Positions 33,462 to 42,667 of a stretch of 64,000 bases of DNA are shown here, piece after piece. Position 1 is the stretch's first letter. Every line of letters starts with the position of its first letter. The stretch is from Desulfobacillus sp041396245 (GTDB taxonomy: Bacteria > Pseudomonadota > Gammaproteobacteria > Burkholderiales > Rhodocyclaceae): positions 1 to 64,000 of the forward strand of contig JAWKYW010000001.1 of the NCBI GenBank assembly GCA_041396245.1. Direction: 5' to 3'. Below the pieces are notes generated by a model. It was not told where the DNA came from and searched no databases. It saw only the letters and a program-made list of their open reading frames with translations. Both the position numbers and the translations under genes were made by a program.

Positions 33462-33811
33462 TTCAATTTCTGGGCGAAGGCGTCGGCGTCGAAGCCGATC
33501 AGCAGCGCCGAACCGGCTTCGACGATCGGCCGCCTGATCATGCTCGGGTTCTCCAGCATCAGGGCGAAGGCTTTCTGCGCCGTGAGGTTCTCCCGCTTCT
33601 CCGGCGGCAGCTTGCGGAAGCTGGGGCCGCGGGTGTTGATGAGCGATTCCCAGCCGGCCCGGGCGGCCCATTTCTTCAGCAGGGCCGCGTCGGCGCCGAG
33701 CTTCTTGTAGTCGTGGAAGGCGTAGGCGACGCCGTGGGCGTCGAGCCAGGCGAAGGCCTTCTTCATGGTGTCGCAGTTCCGGATGCCGTAGATCGTGGTC
33801 ATGGGCGACAT
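33458..33811 (-). CDS. ArsC/Spx-family protein (YffB-like)
   Basis: This 117-residue thioredoxin-fold protein begins with TIYGIRNCDTMKKAFAWLD, having one N-terminal Cys rather than CxxC. It carries the INTRGPSFRKL block and IRRPIVE near the C terminus, as in YffB of E. coli. YffB is glutathione-binding with no proven arsenate reductase activity, so detoxification is not assumed. ATG 33811 is one base after the stop of the spermidine-synthase-like gene; an alternative ATG lies at 33802. Confidence 0.88.
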   Translation of the reverse strand: MSPMTTIYGIRNCDTMKKAFAWLDAHGVAYAFHDYKKLGADAALLKKWAARAGWESLINTRGPSFRKLPPEKRENLTAQKAFALMLENPSMIRRPIVEAGSALLIGFDADAFAQKLK

Positions 33812-33812
33812 T

Positions 33813-34568
33813 CTAAAGGGACAGCAGTCCCCCGGGGCAGGTCTGCCACTGGGCCAGGCGCGCCAGCGTCGGCAGCAGGTTGAGGCCGGTCCGCTTCCTC
33901 AGTGCCAGTGCCGCGAGGCTCAGGTCCGACAGTGCCGTGCGGACCGGCTCGCCGGCGGCGGCGAAGACGATGGCGTTGCCGTGATCGCAGGATGGGAACA
34001 CCATGGCCCGCGTCTCGAAGGCCTTCCTGATGCGGTCGACGCTGGCCCTGAAGCCGCGGTTGCGGCCGAGCAGGTTCACCGACAGCAGGCCCGCTTCGCC
34101 CAGGTGCGCGCGGCAGGCGCGGTAAAAGGGCAGGGTGTCCAGCGCACCGGCGCGGGCGTCGGCATCGAAGCCGTCGACCAGGATCAGGTCGAATGTCTCG
34201 TCGCTGGCGGCGAGCCAGTCGACGCCGTCGGCGATTTCGATGCGGATGCGCCGCGGATCCAGCGGCAGCTTGAAATACCGGCGCGCCGCCGCCACCACCG
34301 CCGGCTCGATCTCCACCACCGTCAGTTCCGCCTGCGGGCGGTGGCGGTAGAGGAACTTCGTCAGCGAGGCGGCGCCCAGGCCGATCAGCAGCACCTTGCG
34401 CGGCCAGTCCGGTTCCGGCCGCAGCAGCAGCGCCGTCATCATCTCGCGCGTGTAGTCGAGTTCCAGCGCCCAGGGACGGCTGATGCGCATCGCGCCCTGG
34501 ATCCAGTCCGAGCCGAAGTGCAGGTATCGGACGCCGGCTTCCTCGCTGATGTCGATGGGCAGGGTCAT
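33813..34568 (-). CDS. Spermidine synthase-like methyltransferase-fold protein
   Basis: This 251-residue protein has a Rossmann fold. Motifs: VLLIGLGAASLTKFLYRH (cofactor-binding loop), LTVVEIEPAVVAAARRYF and FDLILVDGFDAD, the last in the position of the catalytic Asp of polyamine synthases. Length and motifs fit the SpeE-like group lacking the N-terminal beta domain; real aminopropyl transfer is uncertain. It begins a coupled run into the ArsC-like gene. Confidence 0.78.
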   Translation of the reverse strand: MTLPIDISEEAGVRYLHFGSDWIQGAMRISRPWALELDYTREMMTALLLRPEPDWPRKVLLIGLGAASLTKFLYRHRPQAELTVVEIEPAVVAAARRYFKLPLDPRRIRIEIADGVDWLAASDETFDLILVDGFDADARAGALDTLPFYRACRAHLGEAGLLSVNLLGRNRGFRASVDRIRKAFETRAMVFPSCDHGNAIVFAAAGEPVRTALSDLSLAALALRKRTGLNLLPTLARLAQWQTCPGGLLSL

Positions 34569-34612
34569 GGCCGGCGGGCGGCGCGGTCGCCGTGCTGCGG
34601 AGGCTGACTTGA

Positions 34613-35473
34613 CTAGCGGTTGAGAAGCGCGGAGAGCTTGCCGCGATATTCGCGCACCAGGCCGTTGTCCGGGCCGAGCAGGTTGAACAGCTGCAGCAGG
34701 GTCTTGCGGCCGATGTCGTCCTGGAAGGCGCGGTCGCGCCGCACGATCTCCAGCAGTTGCGCCATCGCGGCGCCGTGGTCCTGCCGCACGGCCAGCAGAT
34801 TGGCCAGCGCCAGCCGTGCCTCGAGATCGGCGGCGTCGGCGTCGAGGCGGGCGCGCAGCGTGGTTTCGTCGGCGCCGCCGGCCGCGCCCCGTGTCAGCGC
34901 CAGTCGCGCGGCCAGGCTGTCGAGGCGGTTGCGATCCTTCGCGGTCCCGGCGATTTCATCGAGCAGGCGCTGCGCTTCGTCCAGTTCGCCGGCGTCGAGC
35001 AGGACGTCGATGAGGTCGAGGCGCGCCTGCTCGTGCTTCGGATCGAGGCGGATGGCCTGCAGCAGCAACTTGCGCGTGGCGTCGGTTTCGCCGCGGGCAT
35101 GGGCCGCCATCGCCTCCTGCCGCAGCGGCTCGGCGGGCGAGGGCAGCAGGCTGTCGATGAATTCGCGCACCGCCGATTCGGGCAGGGCGCCGGTGAACTC
35201 GTTCACGACCTGGCCGTCGACAACGGCCTTGACACTGGGAATGCCGCGCACGCCGAACTGCCCGGCCAGGGCCTGGTTTTCGTCGGAATTGATCTTGACC
35301 ACCCGGACCTGTCCCCGATACTCGGCGGCCAGTTTTTCCAGGATCGGCCCGAGGCTGCGGCAGGGGCCGCACCACGGTGCCCAGAAATCCACGAGGACGG
35401 GCTGTCGACGGGAAGCCTCGATGACTTCCTGCATGAAGTTGCTTTCGGAAACGTCGATGGTATGCGCGGACAT
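34613..35473 (-). CDS. ybbN: Chaperedoxin CnoX/YbbN (thioredoxin plus TPR)
   Basis: This 286-residue protein has an N-terminal thioredoxin domain with WAPWCGPCRSLG (an intact CGPC, unlike the SxxC form in E. coli YbbN) and GIPSVKAVVDG with the cis-Pro. A C-terminal TPR-like helical domain follows (about residues 115-286). Family members protect proteins from oxidative aggregation and pass them to GroEL/DnaK. Divergent from purL. Confidence 0.92.
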   Translation of the reverse strand: MSAHTIDVSESNFMQEVIEASRRQPVLVDFWAPWCGPCRSLGPILEKLAAEYRGQVRVVKINSDENQALAGQFGVRGIPSVKAVVDGQVVNEFTGALPESAVREFIDSLLPSPAEPLRQEAMAAHARGETDATRKLLLQAIRLDPKHEQARLDLIDVLLDAGELDEAQRLLDEIAGTAKDRNRLDSLAARLALTRGAAGGADETTLRARLDADAADLEARLALANLLAVRQDHGAAMAQLLEIVRRDRAFQDDIGRKTLLQLFNLLGPDNGLVREYRGKLSALLNR

Positions 35474-35548
35474 GGTTTTCCCTGATTTTCCCCGATGTTT
35501 CCTCGATTCTGGGGGCGGGAAGGCACAAATTCAAGGTCTTGGCTCGGG

Positions 35549-35554
35549 TATAAT
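35549..35554 (+). promoter_or_regulatory. -10 box of the purL promoter
   Basis: TATAAT preceded by GGG lies 27 bp before the purL ATG. No good -35 hexamer is visible at 16-18 bp, so activation or weak basal expression is possible. Confidence 0.5.
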
Positions 35555-35580
35555 CGCGCTTTACGGAGCCTCCATCCGAA

Positions 35581-38500
35581 ATGCCCGAAGTTCTCAAGCT
35601 GCGCGGCGCCGCCGCCTTCTCCGCCACCCGCCTTGCCCGCCTCACGCAAACCGTCAAGGGCGCACTGCCCGGCCTCAAGGGCCTGACGGCCGAACACTGG
35701 TATTTCGTCGAGCTGAACGCGCCGCTGGTCGCGGCCGATCTCGAAAGGCTGAAGGACCTGCTCGGCGCGCAGGCCGCCGGCAAGGCGCCCGCAGGTACGC
35801 TGAAACTGGTGACGCCGCGCCTGGGCACCCTCTCGCCCTGGTCGTCGAAGGCCACCGAGATCGCGCGGCAGTGCGGCTTCGCCGCGGTCACGCGCATCGA
35901 GCGCGGCACCGCCTTCCATCTCGACGCCAGGGGCGACCTTGCCGCGGCGCTGCCGCTGCTGCATGACCGCATGACCGAGTCGGTGCTCGATTCGCTGGAT
36001 GCCGCCGAAGCCCTGTTCCGCCATTACGCGCCGCAGCCGCTGGAAACGGTCGATGTCCTCGGCCGCGGCCGCACCGCCCTCGTCGCCGCCAACGGCGAGA
36101 TGGGCCTGGCGTTGTCCGAGGACGAGATCGACTACCTGGTCGAGGCCTTCACGAAGGCCGGGCGCAATCCGACCGACGTCGAGCTGATGATGTTCGCCCA
36201 GGCCAATTCCGAGCACTGCCGCCACAAGATCTTCAACGCCGACTGGATCGTCGACGGCGAGCGCCAGCCGCATACGCTCTTCGGCATGATCCGCGAGACG
36301 CACAAAGTCAGCCCCCAGGGCACGGTGGTGGCGTATTCCGACAACGCCGCCGTGCTCGAAGGGGCCGTCGCGCAGCGCTTCCATCCCGGTCCCGGCGGCG
36401 CCTATGCGTACCACGAAGAAACGACCCACTATCTCGCCAAGGTCGAGACGCACAACCACCCGACCGCCATCTCGCCCTTCCCGGGCGCGGCGACCGGCTC
36501 GGGCGGCGAGATCCGCGACGAGGGCGCCACCGGCCGCGGTTCCAGGCCGAAGGCCGGCCTGTGCGGCTTCTCGGTGTCGAACCTGAACATCCCCGGCTAC
36601 GTCCAGCCGTGGGAACAGCCCTACGGCAAGCCCGGGCGCATCGCCTCGGCGCTCGACATCATGATCGAGGGGCCGATCGGCGCCGCCGCCTTCAACAACG
36701 AGTTCGGCCGACCCAACCTCGCCGGTTATTTCCGCACGTTCGAGCAGGCGGTGGCGGGGGAAGTGCGCGGCTACCACAAGCCGATCATGATCGCCGGCGG
36801 CGTCGGCAACATCGCCGCGCGCGATGCGCACAAGGTCGCGTTCAAGGCCGGCGCGCTGCTCATCCAGCTCGGCGGCCCCGGCATGCTGATCGGCCTCGGC
36901 GGCGGCGCCGCCTCGTCGATGACCACGGGCGCCAACACCGCCGACCTCGACTTCGCCTCGGTGCAGCGCGGCAACCCGGAGATCCAGCGCCGCGCGCAGG
37001 AAGTCATCGACCGCTGTTGGCAACTCGGGGACAACAATCCGATCCTCTCCATCCACGACGTCGGCGCCGGCGGCCTCTCGAATGCCCTGCCGGAGCTGGC
37101 GCACGGCGCCGGCTGCGGTGCGCGTTTCGAGCTGCGCCGCGTGCAGATCGAGGAGCCCGGCATGTCGCCGCGCGAGATCTGGTGCAACGAGGCGCAGGAG
37201 CGCTACGTGCTGGCCATCGCACCCGAGCGCATCGAGGAATTCCGCGCCATTTGCGCGCGCGAGCGCTGCCCCTTCGCGGTGCTCGGCGAGGCGACGGCTG
37301 ACGGCCGCCTGGTGGTGAGCGACGCCCACTTCGGCAACAACGCGGTCGACATGGACATGGCCGTGCTGCTCGGCAAGCCGCCGAAGATGACGCGCGACGT
37401 CGCGCGCAGGGCGCGCCACCTGCCGCCCTTCGGCGTGGGCGACATCGACCTCAAGGACGCCGCCTTCCGCGTGCTGCGCATGCCCAGCGTCGCTTCCAAG
37501 AATTTCCTCATCACCATCGGCGACCGCACGGTGGGCGGCATGACCGCGCGCGACCAGATGGTCGGGCCGTGGCAGGTGCCGGTGGCCGACTGCGCCGTCA
37601 CCACGCTTTCTTATCAAGGCACGCTCGGCGAAGCCTTCGCCATGGGCGAGAAGACGCCGCTGGCGCTGATCGACGCGCCGGCCTCGGGCCGCATGGCGGT
37701 GGGCGAGGCGGTAACCAATCTCGCCGCCGCATTGATCGGCGACATCGGCCGCATCAAGCTCTCCGCCAACTGGATGGCCGCCGCCGGTCATCCGGGCGAG
37801 GACGCCGCGCTGTTCGACACCGTCAAGGCGGTCGGCCTGGCGTTCTGCCCGCAACTCGGCATCAGCATCCCCGTCGGAAAAGACTCGCTGTCGATGAAAA
37901 CCACCTGGATCGAAGAGCCAGGTGGTTTCGGTGGAGACTTACCTGCGCAGCAGGTTAGTCGGAACCAAGACGGCCCGGTAAAGAAGCAGGTCACCGCGCC
38001 GCTCTCGCTGATCATCTCCGCCTTCGCCGCCTGCGCCGACGTGCGCAGGACGCTGACGCCGCAGCTGCGCAGTGACGCCGGCGACACCGACCTGCTGCTG
38101 GTGGATCTCGGCCAGGGCAAGCACCGCCTCGGCGGCTCGGCCTTCGCCCAGGCCTACAACGCGACCGGCGAGCATGCGCCGGACGCCGATGCCGCGCTGC
38201 TCAAGGGCTTCTTCGCCGCCATCCAGGAACTCAACGCGGCCGGCCTGCTGCTCGCCTACCACGACCGCTCCGACGGCGGCCTTTTCGCCGCCGCCTGCGA
38301 GATGGCCTTCGCCGGCCATTGCGGCGTCTCGCTCAACCTCGACACATTGTGCTACGACCCGCTGATGAACGATGCCGACGGCCTCGAGCGCAAGCCGGAA
38401 ATGATCGACGGCCGCTTCCGCGACCGCGTCATGGGCGCGCTGTTCGCCGAGGAGCTCGGCGCCCTCGTGCAGATCCGCCGCGACGACCGCAGCAAGGTGA

Positions 38501-39594
38501 TGCAGGTGCTGCGCAGCCACGGCCTCGCCGCCTGCAGCCATACGGTCGGCGAACTCAACACCGCCGACGAGATCCGCGTCTGGCGCAACGCCAAACCCTT
38601 GCTCACGGAAAAGCGCGCCGACCTGCAGCGCGCCTGGACCGAAACCAGCTACCGGATCGCCCGCCTGCGCGACGACCCGCAATGCGCCCAGGAGGAGTTC
38701 GATTCACTGCTCGATGCCGCCGACCCCGGCTTGTCTGCCACGCTCACCTTCGATCCGGCCGAGGACATTGCCGCGCCGATGATCGCCAAGGGCGCCAAGC
38801 CAAGAATTGCGATTCTTCGGGAGCAGGGCGTGAACGGCCATGTGGAAATGGCGGCCGCCTTCGACCGCGCCGGCTTCGCTTCAGTCGATGTGCACATGAG
38901 CGACCTGCAATCGCGCCGTGTCGCGCTGGCTGACTTTTCCGGACTGGTCGCCTGCGGCGGCTTCTCCTACGGCGACGTGCTCGGCGCCGGCCAGGGCTGG
39001 GCCAAGTCGATCCTCTTCAACGATCCGCTGCGCGCGGAGTTCGAGGTCTTCTTCGGCCGCGCCGATACATTTGCATTGGGCGTCTGCAACGGCTGCCAGA
39101 TGATGAGCAACCTGGCTGAGATCATTCCCGGCGCCGAGCACTGGCCGCGCTTCGCGCGCAACCGCAGTGAGCAGTTCGAGGCGCGCTTCGTCATGGTCGA
39201 GGTGCCGCAGAACCCTTCGCTGTTCCTCGACGGCATGGCCGGCAGCTGCCTGCCCATCGTCGTCTCGCATGGTGAAGGTCGTGCGGTCTTCGACCGCACT
39301 CCCGTGGGCGAAGGCAGCGCCGACTTCACCGCGCGCGGCAGGCAGGACAAGGCCGTCGTCGCGCTGCGCTACGTCGACAACCACGGCCGCGTCGCGGCGA
39401 CCTATCCCTTCAACCCGAACGGCTCGCCGGACGGCATCGCCGGCCTCACCACCTTGGATGGCCGCTTCACCATCATGATGCCGCACCCCGAGCGCATCTT
39501 CCGCACGGTGCAGATGTCCTGGCATCCGGAGAACTGGGGAGAGGACGGTCCCTGGCTGCGCATGTTCCGCAATGTGCGCCGGTGGCTGGGATGA
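35581..39594 (+). CDS. purL: Phosphoribosylformylglycinamidine synthase (single-chain PurL)
   Basis: This 1337-residue enzyme carries out step four of purine synthesis, FGAR to FGAM with glutamine and ATP. Visible parts: an N-terminal domain, a linker, the synthetase domain with NSEHCRHKIFNADW (about residues 210-223), VETHNHPTAISPFPGAATG, the repeated second half, and a C-terminal glutaminase with the nucleophile region FALGVCNGCQMMSNL and the His/Glu pair near MMPHPERIFR. About 16 extra residues follow MKTTW at residues 775-801, encoded by palindrome-rich and somewhat AT-richer DNA. The frame stays open through the insertion. Confidence 0.96.
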   Translation: MPEVLKLRGAAAFSATRLARLTQTVKGALPGLKGLTAEHWYFVELNAPLVAADLERLKDLLGAQAAGKAPAGTLKLVTPRLGTLSPWSSKATEIARQCGFAAVTRIERGTAFHLDARGDLAAALPLLHDRMTESVLDSLDAAEALFRHYAPQPLETVDVLGRGRTALVAANGEMGLALSEDEIDYLVEAFTKAGRNPTDVELMMFAQANSEHCRHKIFNADWIVDGERQPHTLFGMIRETHKVSPQGTVVAYSDNAAVLEGAVAQRFHPGPGGAYAYHEETTHYLAKVETHNHPTAISPFPGAATGSGGEIRDEGATGRGSRPKAGLCGFSVSNLNIPGYVQPWEQPYGKPGRIASALDIMIEGPIGAAAFNNEFGRPNLAGYFRTFEQAVAGEVRGYHKPIMIAGGVGNIAARDAHKVAFKAGALLIQLGGPGMLIGLGGGAASSMTTGANTADLDFASVQRGNPEIQRRAQEVIDRCWQLGDNNPILSIHDVGAGGLSNALPELAHGAGCGARFELRRVQIEEPGMSPREIWCNEAQERYVLAIAPERIEEFRAICARERCPFAVLGEATADGRLVVSDAHFGNNAVDMDMAVLLGKPPKMTRDVARRARHLPPFGVGDIDLKDAAFRVLRMPSVASKNFLITIGDRTVGGMTARDQMVGPWQVPVADCAVTTLSYQGTLGEAFAMGEKTPLALIDAPASGRMAVGEAVTNLAAALIGDIGRIKLSANWMAAAGHPGEDAALFDTVKAVGLAFCPQLGISIPVGKDSLSMKTTWIEEPGGFGGDLPAQQVSRNQDGPVKKQVTAPLSLIISAFAACADVRRTLTPQLRSDAGDTDLLLVDLGQGKHRLGGSAFAQAYNATGEHAPDADAALLKGFFAAIQELNAAGLLLAYHDRSDGGLFAAACEMAFAGHCGVSLNLDTLCYDPLMNDADGLERKPEMIDGRFRDRVMGALFAEELGALVQIRRDDRSKVMQVLRSHGLAACSHTVGELNTADEIRVWRNAKPLLTEKRADLQRAWTETSYRIARLRDDPQCAQEEFDSLLDAADPGLSATLTFDPAEDIAAPMIAKGAKPRIAILREQGVNGHVEMAAAFDRAGFASVDVHMSDLQSRRVALADFSGLVACGGFSYGDVLGAGQGWAKSILFNDPLRAEFEVFFGRADTFALGVCNGCQMMSNLAEIIPGAEHWPRFARNRSEQFEARFVMVEVPQNPSLFLDGMAGSCLPIVVSHGEGRAVFDRTPVGEGSADFTARGRQDKAVVALRYVDNHGRVAATYPFNPNGSPDGIAGLTTLDGRFTIMMPHPERIFRTVQMSWHPENWGEDGPWLRMFRNVRRWLG
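37898..37955. repeat. Palindromic insertion inside purL
   Basis: AAACCACCTGG (37898-37908) and CCAGGTGGTTT (37918-37928) form a perfect 11-bp inverted repeat with a 9-nt loop. A second palindrome, ACCTGC-GCA-GCAGGT, occupies 37941-37955. They fall exactly where PurL has extra residues relative to the family. Confidence 0.6.
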
Positions 39595-39595
39595 T

Positions 39596-40525
39596 TCAGG
39601 GCCGATCCGGCGACGGCTCGAACCAGGACGGGTCGACCAGGTCGAGCTGTTCCCCGCTGAGCACTTTCTGCAGGGCGAAGACGCTCTGCGGGCGCTGGGC
39701 CGCCGGCAGCATCAGGCACCAGTCGATCAACTCCAGCAGCTGCAGCGAATAGCGCCTTCCCCAGCGCTGCACGGCCGGCGTCAGGGCATCCCCGGCCAGG
39801 CGCTCGCCGGCCGGCTGCGGCGCCTCCCCGGCCAGGCAATCGTAGAGCGAGGCGCCGACCGAGTAGATGTCGGTCCACGGACCGAGCGGTTCGCCCGAGC
39901 CCTGTTGCTCCGGCGCGGCAAAGCCGGGCGTGAAGACCGGGTTCGTGCCGGCTTGGGGGCCGAGGCCCTGGCGCGTGGCGCCGAAATCGAGCAGGACCGG
40001 ATGGCCGTCGCTGCGCACGTAGATGTTGGCCGGCTTGATGTCCAGGTGCAGCAGCTTGCGCGTGTGCACCTCGCGCAGGCCGGAGAGCAGGCGGACGAAG
40101 ACGTTGCGCAGGAAGTCCTCGCCGACGGGCGTCCCGCTCCGGGTGAGCAGGCGCACGTGCTCCTTCAGGGTGTGGCCGCGCTCGTAGCGCATGACCAGAT
40201 ATGCCGTGCCGTGGGCGCGGAAGAAGTTCTCCACGTGCACCACGTTGGGGTGGTCGATGCCGGCGAGGATGCGGCCCTCGTCGAAGAAGCATTTCATGCC
40301 GGTATTGAAGGCGGACTGGTGGCCGTCCTCCGCCTCGATGGCGAGCCCGTCGGCGCCGCGGCGCGCCATCCCGGCGGGCAGGTATTCCTTGATCGCCACC
40401 GGCTTGCCGGCCGGATCGGAGGCCAGATAGACCACGGAAAACCCGCCCTGCGAAAGTTGCCGCTCGACGCGGTAGCCTTCGATGAGGGAACCGGCGGGCA
40501 GGGGCGGGTGGGATGCGGTTTCCAT
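39596..40525 (-). CDS. Hanks-type serine/threonine protein kinase
   Basis: This 309-residue soluble kinase has no extracellular sensor domain. Motifs: glycine loop QGGFSVVYLA, VAIKEYLP with the ATP-binding Lys, catalytic HLDIKPANI, the Mg-binding DFGATR, and GFAAPEQ as the APE motif. The protein ends soon after the kinase domain. No phosphatase or FHA gene is adjacent. It ends 1 bp from the convergent purL. The ATG at 40525 is preferred to 40543; neither has a good Shine-Dalgarno. Confidence 0.9.
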   Translation of the reverse strand: METASHPPLPAGSLIEGYRVERQLSQGGFSVVYLASDPAGKPVAIKEYLPAGMARRGADGLAIEAEDGHQSAFNTGMKCFFDEGRILAGIDHPNVVHVENFFRAHGTAYLVMRYERGHTLKEHVRLLTRSGTPVGEDFLRNVFVRLLSGLREVHTRKLLHLDIKPANIYVRSDGHPVLLDFGATRQGLGPQAGTNPVFTPGFAAPEQQGSGEPLGPWTDIYSVGASLYDCLAGEAPQPAGERLAGDALTPAVQRWGRRYSLQLLELIDWCLMLPAAQRPQSVFALQKVLSGEQLDLVDPSWFEPSPDRP

Positions 40526-40541
40526 AGGGCGAAAATAGGGC

Positions 40542-40568
40542 AAAAAAATCGGCGCCGAGGCGCCGATT
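40542..40568 (-). terminator. Intrinsic terminator after the parvulin gene
   Basis: On the minus strand AATCGGCGCC (40568 down to 40559) pairs with GGCGCCGATT (40556 down to 40547) around a TC loop, followed by a run of T. It closes the yciB-yciI-bolA-parvulin unit before the kinase gene. Confidence 0.88.
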
Positions 40569-40595
40569 CTAATGCGTTCCGGCGGGCGCGGCCGC

Positions 40596-41405
40596 TTATT
40601 CCACCTTGGTCTTGGCGCGCAGCGCCGAGATGTGCTTGTCGAGGGCCTGCTGCTGCAGGCGCTGCTGGATCTGCGGCTTGACCTCGTCGATCGGCGGATG
40701 CTTCAGGTCGCGGACGTCGTCGAGCTGGATGACGTGCCAGCCGAACTGGGTGTTGATCGGGGTGGCGGAGAACTTGCCCTTTTCGAGCGCCACCAGGGCG
40801 TCGGCGAAGGGCTTGACATAGCCGGAGGGCGCGGCCCAGCCGAGGTCGCCGCCGCGATCCTTGTTGCCCGGATCCTTGGACTGCTTGGCCAGTTCCTCGA
40901 ACTTCTCGCCCTTCTGCAGGCGGGCGATGATGTCCTTGGCCGCATCCTCCTTCTCCACCAGGATGTGGCGCGCCTTGTATTCCTTGTCGCCCATCGCCTT
41001 GACGATGGCGTCGTATTCGGTCTTGACCGCCTCGTCCTTGATGGGATTGGCCTTGACGAAGTCCTGCAGGTAGGCGTTGACCAGGATGCCCTGTTGCGCC
41101 AGTTCGAACTGCGCCTTGACCTCGGCCTTCTTGTCGAAGCCCTTCTTCTTCGCCGCCTGCGAGAGCATTTCGCGATTGATCAGGTCGTTGCGGATGGCCG
41201 CGCGCAGCTGTTCGGAATCCTGCTGGCCCTGGCCGATCTGCGAGTTCAGCAGGGCCTCGGCGCGGGCGGCCGGGATGGCGACGCCGTTCACCTTGGCGAC
41301 GGCCGTCTTGCCTGCGGACTTCGCCTCCTGGGCATGGAGCGGCGCCTGCAGCAGGGCGCCGGCGACGAGGAGGACGGTCAGGCGGGGGAGGGACATGCGT
41401 TTCAT
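40596..41405 (-). CDS. Parvulin-type peptidyl-prolyl cis-trans isomerase, exported
   Basis: This 269-residue protein has a signal peptide (MKRMSLPRLTVLLVAGALLQAPLHAQ). A SurA/PrsA-like helical N domain is followed by a parvulin domain (about residues 130-230) with ARHILVEKE, GGDLGWAAPSGYVKPFADALVAL and FGWHVIQLDD. It should assist folding of envelope proteins in the periplasm. The start at 41405 has AAGGAAA upstream; an earlier in-frame ATG at 41441 would spoil the signal peptide. It follows bolA on the same strand. Confidence 0.92.
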   Translation of the reverse strand: MKRMSLPRLTVLLVAGALLQAPLHAQEAKSAGKTAVAKVNGVAIPAARAEALLNSQIGQGQQDSEQLRAAIRNDLINREMLSQAAKKKGFDKKAEVKAQFELAQQGILVNAYLQDFVKANPIKDEAVKTEYDAIVKAMGDKEYKARHILVEKEDAAKDIIARLQKGEKFEELAKQSKDPGNKDRGGDLGWAAPSGYVKPFADALVALEKGKFSATPINTQFGWHVIQLDDVRDLKHPPIDEVKPQIQQRLQQQALDKHISALRAKTKVE

Positions 41406-41448
41406 GTGTTTTCCTTGTGTCGGGTGGATCGGTTGATTCATGTTGTAT

Positions 41449-41724
41449 TCAGCTTTCCCGGGCGGCTTCCTCGGGCGTCAGCGCCTTGATGCCGAGGGCA
41501 TGGATTTCCCCGCGCATCATGGGCCCTAACGCCTCGTAAATCAAGCGGTGCCGCTGCGTCGTGGCGCAGCCGGCGAAGCGCGGCGAAACGATGGTCAGGC
41601 GGTAATGTCCGCCGCCGTCCCTGGCGCCGGCGTGGCCGGCATGTTTGGCGCTGTCGTCGGCGATGTCCAGGTGCAGCGGTTCGAGCGCGGCCAGCTTCTC
41701 GCGCATCAGGTCGAGGGTGTTCAT
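41449..41724 (-). CDS. bolA: BolA family protein
   Basis: This 91-residue protein has the class II KH-like BolA fold, with HYRLTIVSPRFAGCATTQRHRLIYEAL containing the conserved RhR/His cluster and ending GIHALGIKALTPEE-like sequence. BolA proteins work with monothiol glutaredoxins in Fe-S handling and affect cell shape. Its ATG overlaps the yciI stop as ATGA. Confidence 0.92.
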   Translation of the reverse strand: MNTLDLMREKLAALEPLHLDIADDSAKHAGHAGARDGGGHYRLTIVSPRFAGCATTQRHRLIYEALGPMMRGEIHALGIKALTPEEAARES

Positions 41725-42026
41725 GCCGGCAGCACCTTTCTGAAGGGCCGCACCGTGTTGCGGACGAAGACGCCTTCGGTGACGTAGGGGTCCGCCGCCG
41801 CCCAGGCCTCGGCCTCGGCGAGGGAATCGAATTCGGCGACGATCAGGCTGCCGGAATAACCCGCAGGGCCGGGGTCCGGCGAATCGATGGCGGGGCAGGG
41901 GCCTGCAAGGATCAGCCGGCCGGCATCCTGCAGGGCCTTCAGCCGTTCCAGGTGGGCCGCACGCACGGCAAGCCGTTTCGCCAGGCTGCCGGGCGCATCT
42001 TCGCCGAGGAGGGCGTACAGCATCAT
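41721..42026 (-). CDS. yciI: YciI-like protein
   Basis: This 101-residue dimeric ferredoxin-like fold protein has the family His-Asp pair region (RAAHLERLKALQDAGRLILAGP) and LIVAEFDSLAEAEAWAAADPYV. YciI relatives include dehalogenase-like and muconolactone isomerase-like enzymes; the actual reaction is unknown. It overlaps yciB upstream and bolA downstream. Confidence 0.9.
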   Translation of the reverse strand: MMLYALLGEDAPGSLAKRLAVRAAHLERLKALQDAGRLILAGPCPAIDSPDPGPAGYSGSLIVAEFDSLAEAEAWAAADPYVTEGVFVRNTVRPFRKVLPA

Positions 42027-42562
42027 TTTTTTTCTTCCTCCTGGATGTATTTCGACAGCAGCAGGCTTTGTCCGATGACGAAGGCGAGCATCAGGCCCAT
42101 GCCGCCGAAGAGCTTGAAATTCACCCAGGTGTCGGTGGAGAAGGTGTAGGCGACGAACAGGTTGGCCGCGCCCATCAGGGCGAAGAAGCCGACCCAGCTG
42201 GCGTTGAGCCGGCCCCAGACGGGTTCCGGCAGTGAAATCTGCTCCTCCATCAGCTTGCGGATCAGATTCTTGCGGAAGAGCAGGGCGGAACCCGCCAGCA
42301 CCGTTCCGAACAGCCAGTACAGCACCGTCGGCTTCCACTTGATGAAGGTCTCGTCCTGCAGCAGCAGCGTGGCGCCGCCGAAGACGACGATGATGGCGAG
42401 GCTCACCCACAGCATGGTGTCGATCCTGCGGCCGCGCGCAAGCAGCCAGCCGATCTGGGCGAAGCTGGCGGCGATGGCCACGCCGGTCGCGACATAGATG
42501 CCGGAAACCTTGTAGGCGATGAAAAACAGGATGACCGGGAACAGGTCGAAGAGGAATTTCAT
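42023..42562 (-). CDS. yciB: Inner-membrane septation protein YciB/IspA
   Basis: This 179-residue protein with five or six membrane helices begins MKFLFDLFPVILFFIAYK, the usual family start, and carries WKPTVLYWLFGTVL and the conserved WVGFFALMGAANLFVA block. YciB influences cell-envelope synthesis and division. It heads the yciB-yciI-bolA-parvulin unit common in betaproteobacteria. Confidence 0.94.
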   Translation of the reverse strand: MKFLFDLFPVILFFIAYKVSGIYVATGVAIAASFAQIGWLLARGRRIDTMLWVSLAIIVVFGGATLLLQDETFIKWKPTVLYWLFGTVLAGSALLFRKNLIRKLMEEQISLPEPVWGRLNASWVGFFALMGAANLFVAYTFSTDTWVNFKLFGGMGLMLAFVIGQSLLLSKYIQEEEKK

Positions 42563-42667
42563 GCGCGGGCATTATACCGCGAGTCCCGCGGGTCGCTGGT
42601 CCGACCCGGATGCGGCGGGTTCGACGGAAAGGACATCCGGGCCGAAAAGTATAATGTCCCCGACCTC

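Noticed and set aside
33458..33811. Arsenate reductase
   Set aside because: The sequence is of the YffB/Spx-like type with no ars operon nearby, so the arsenic role is not supported.
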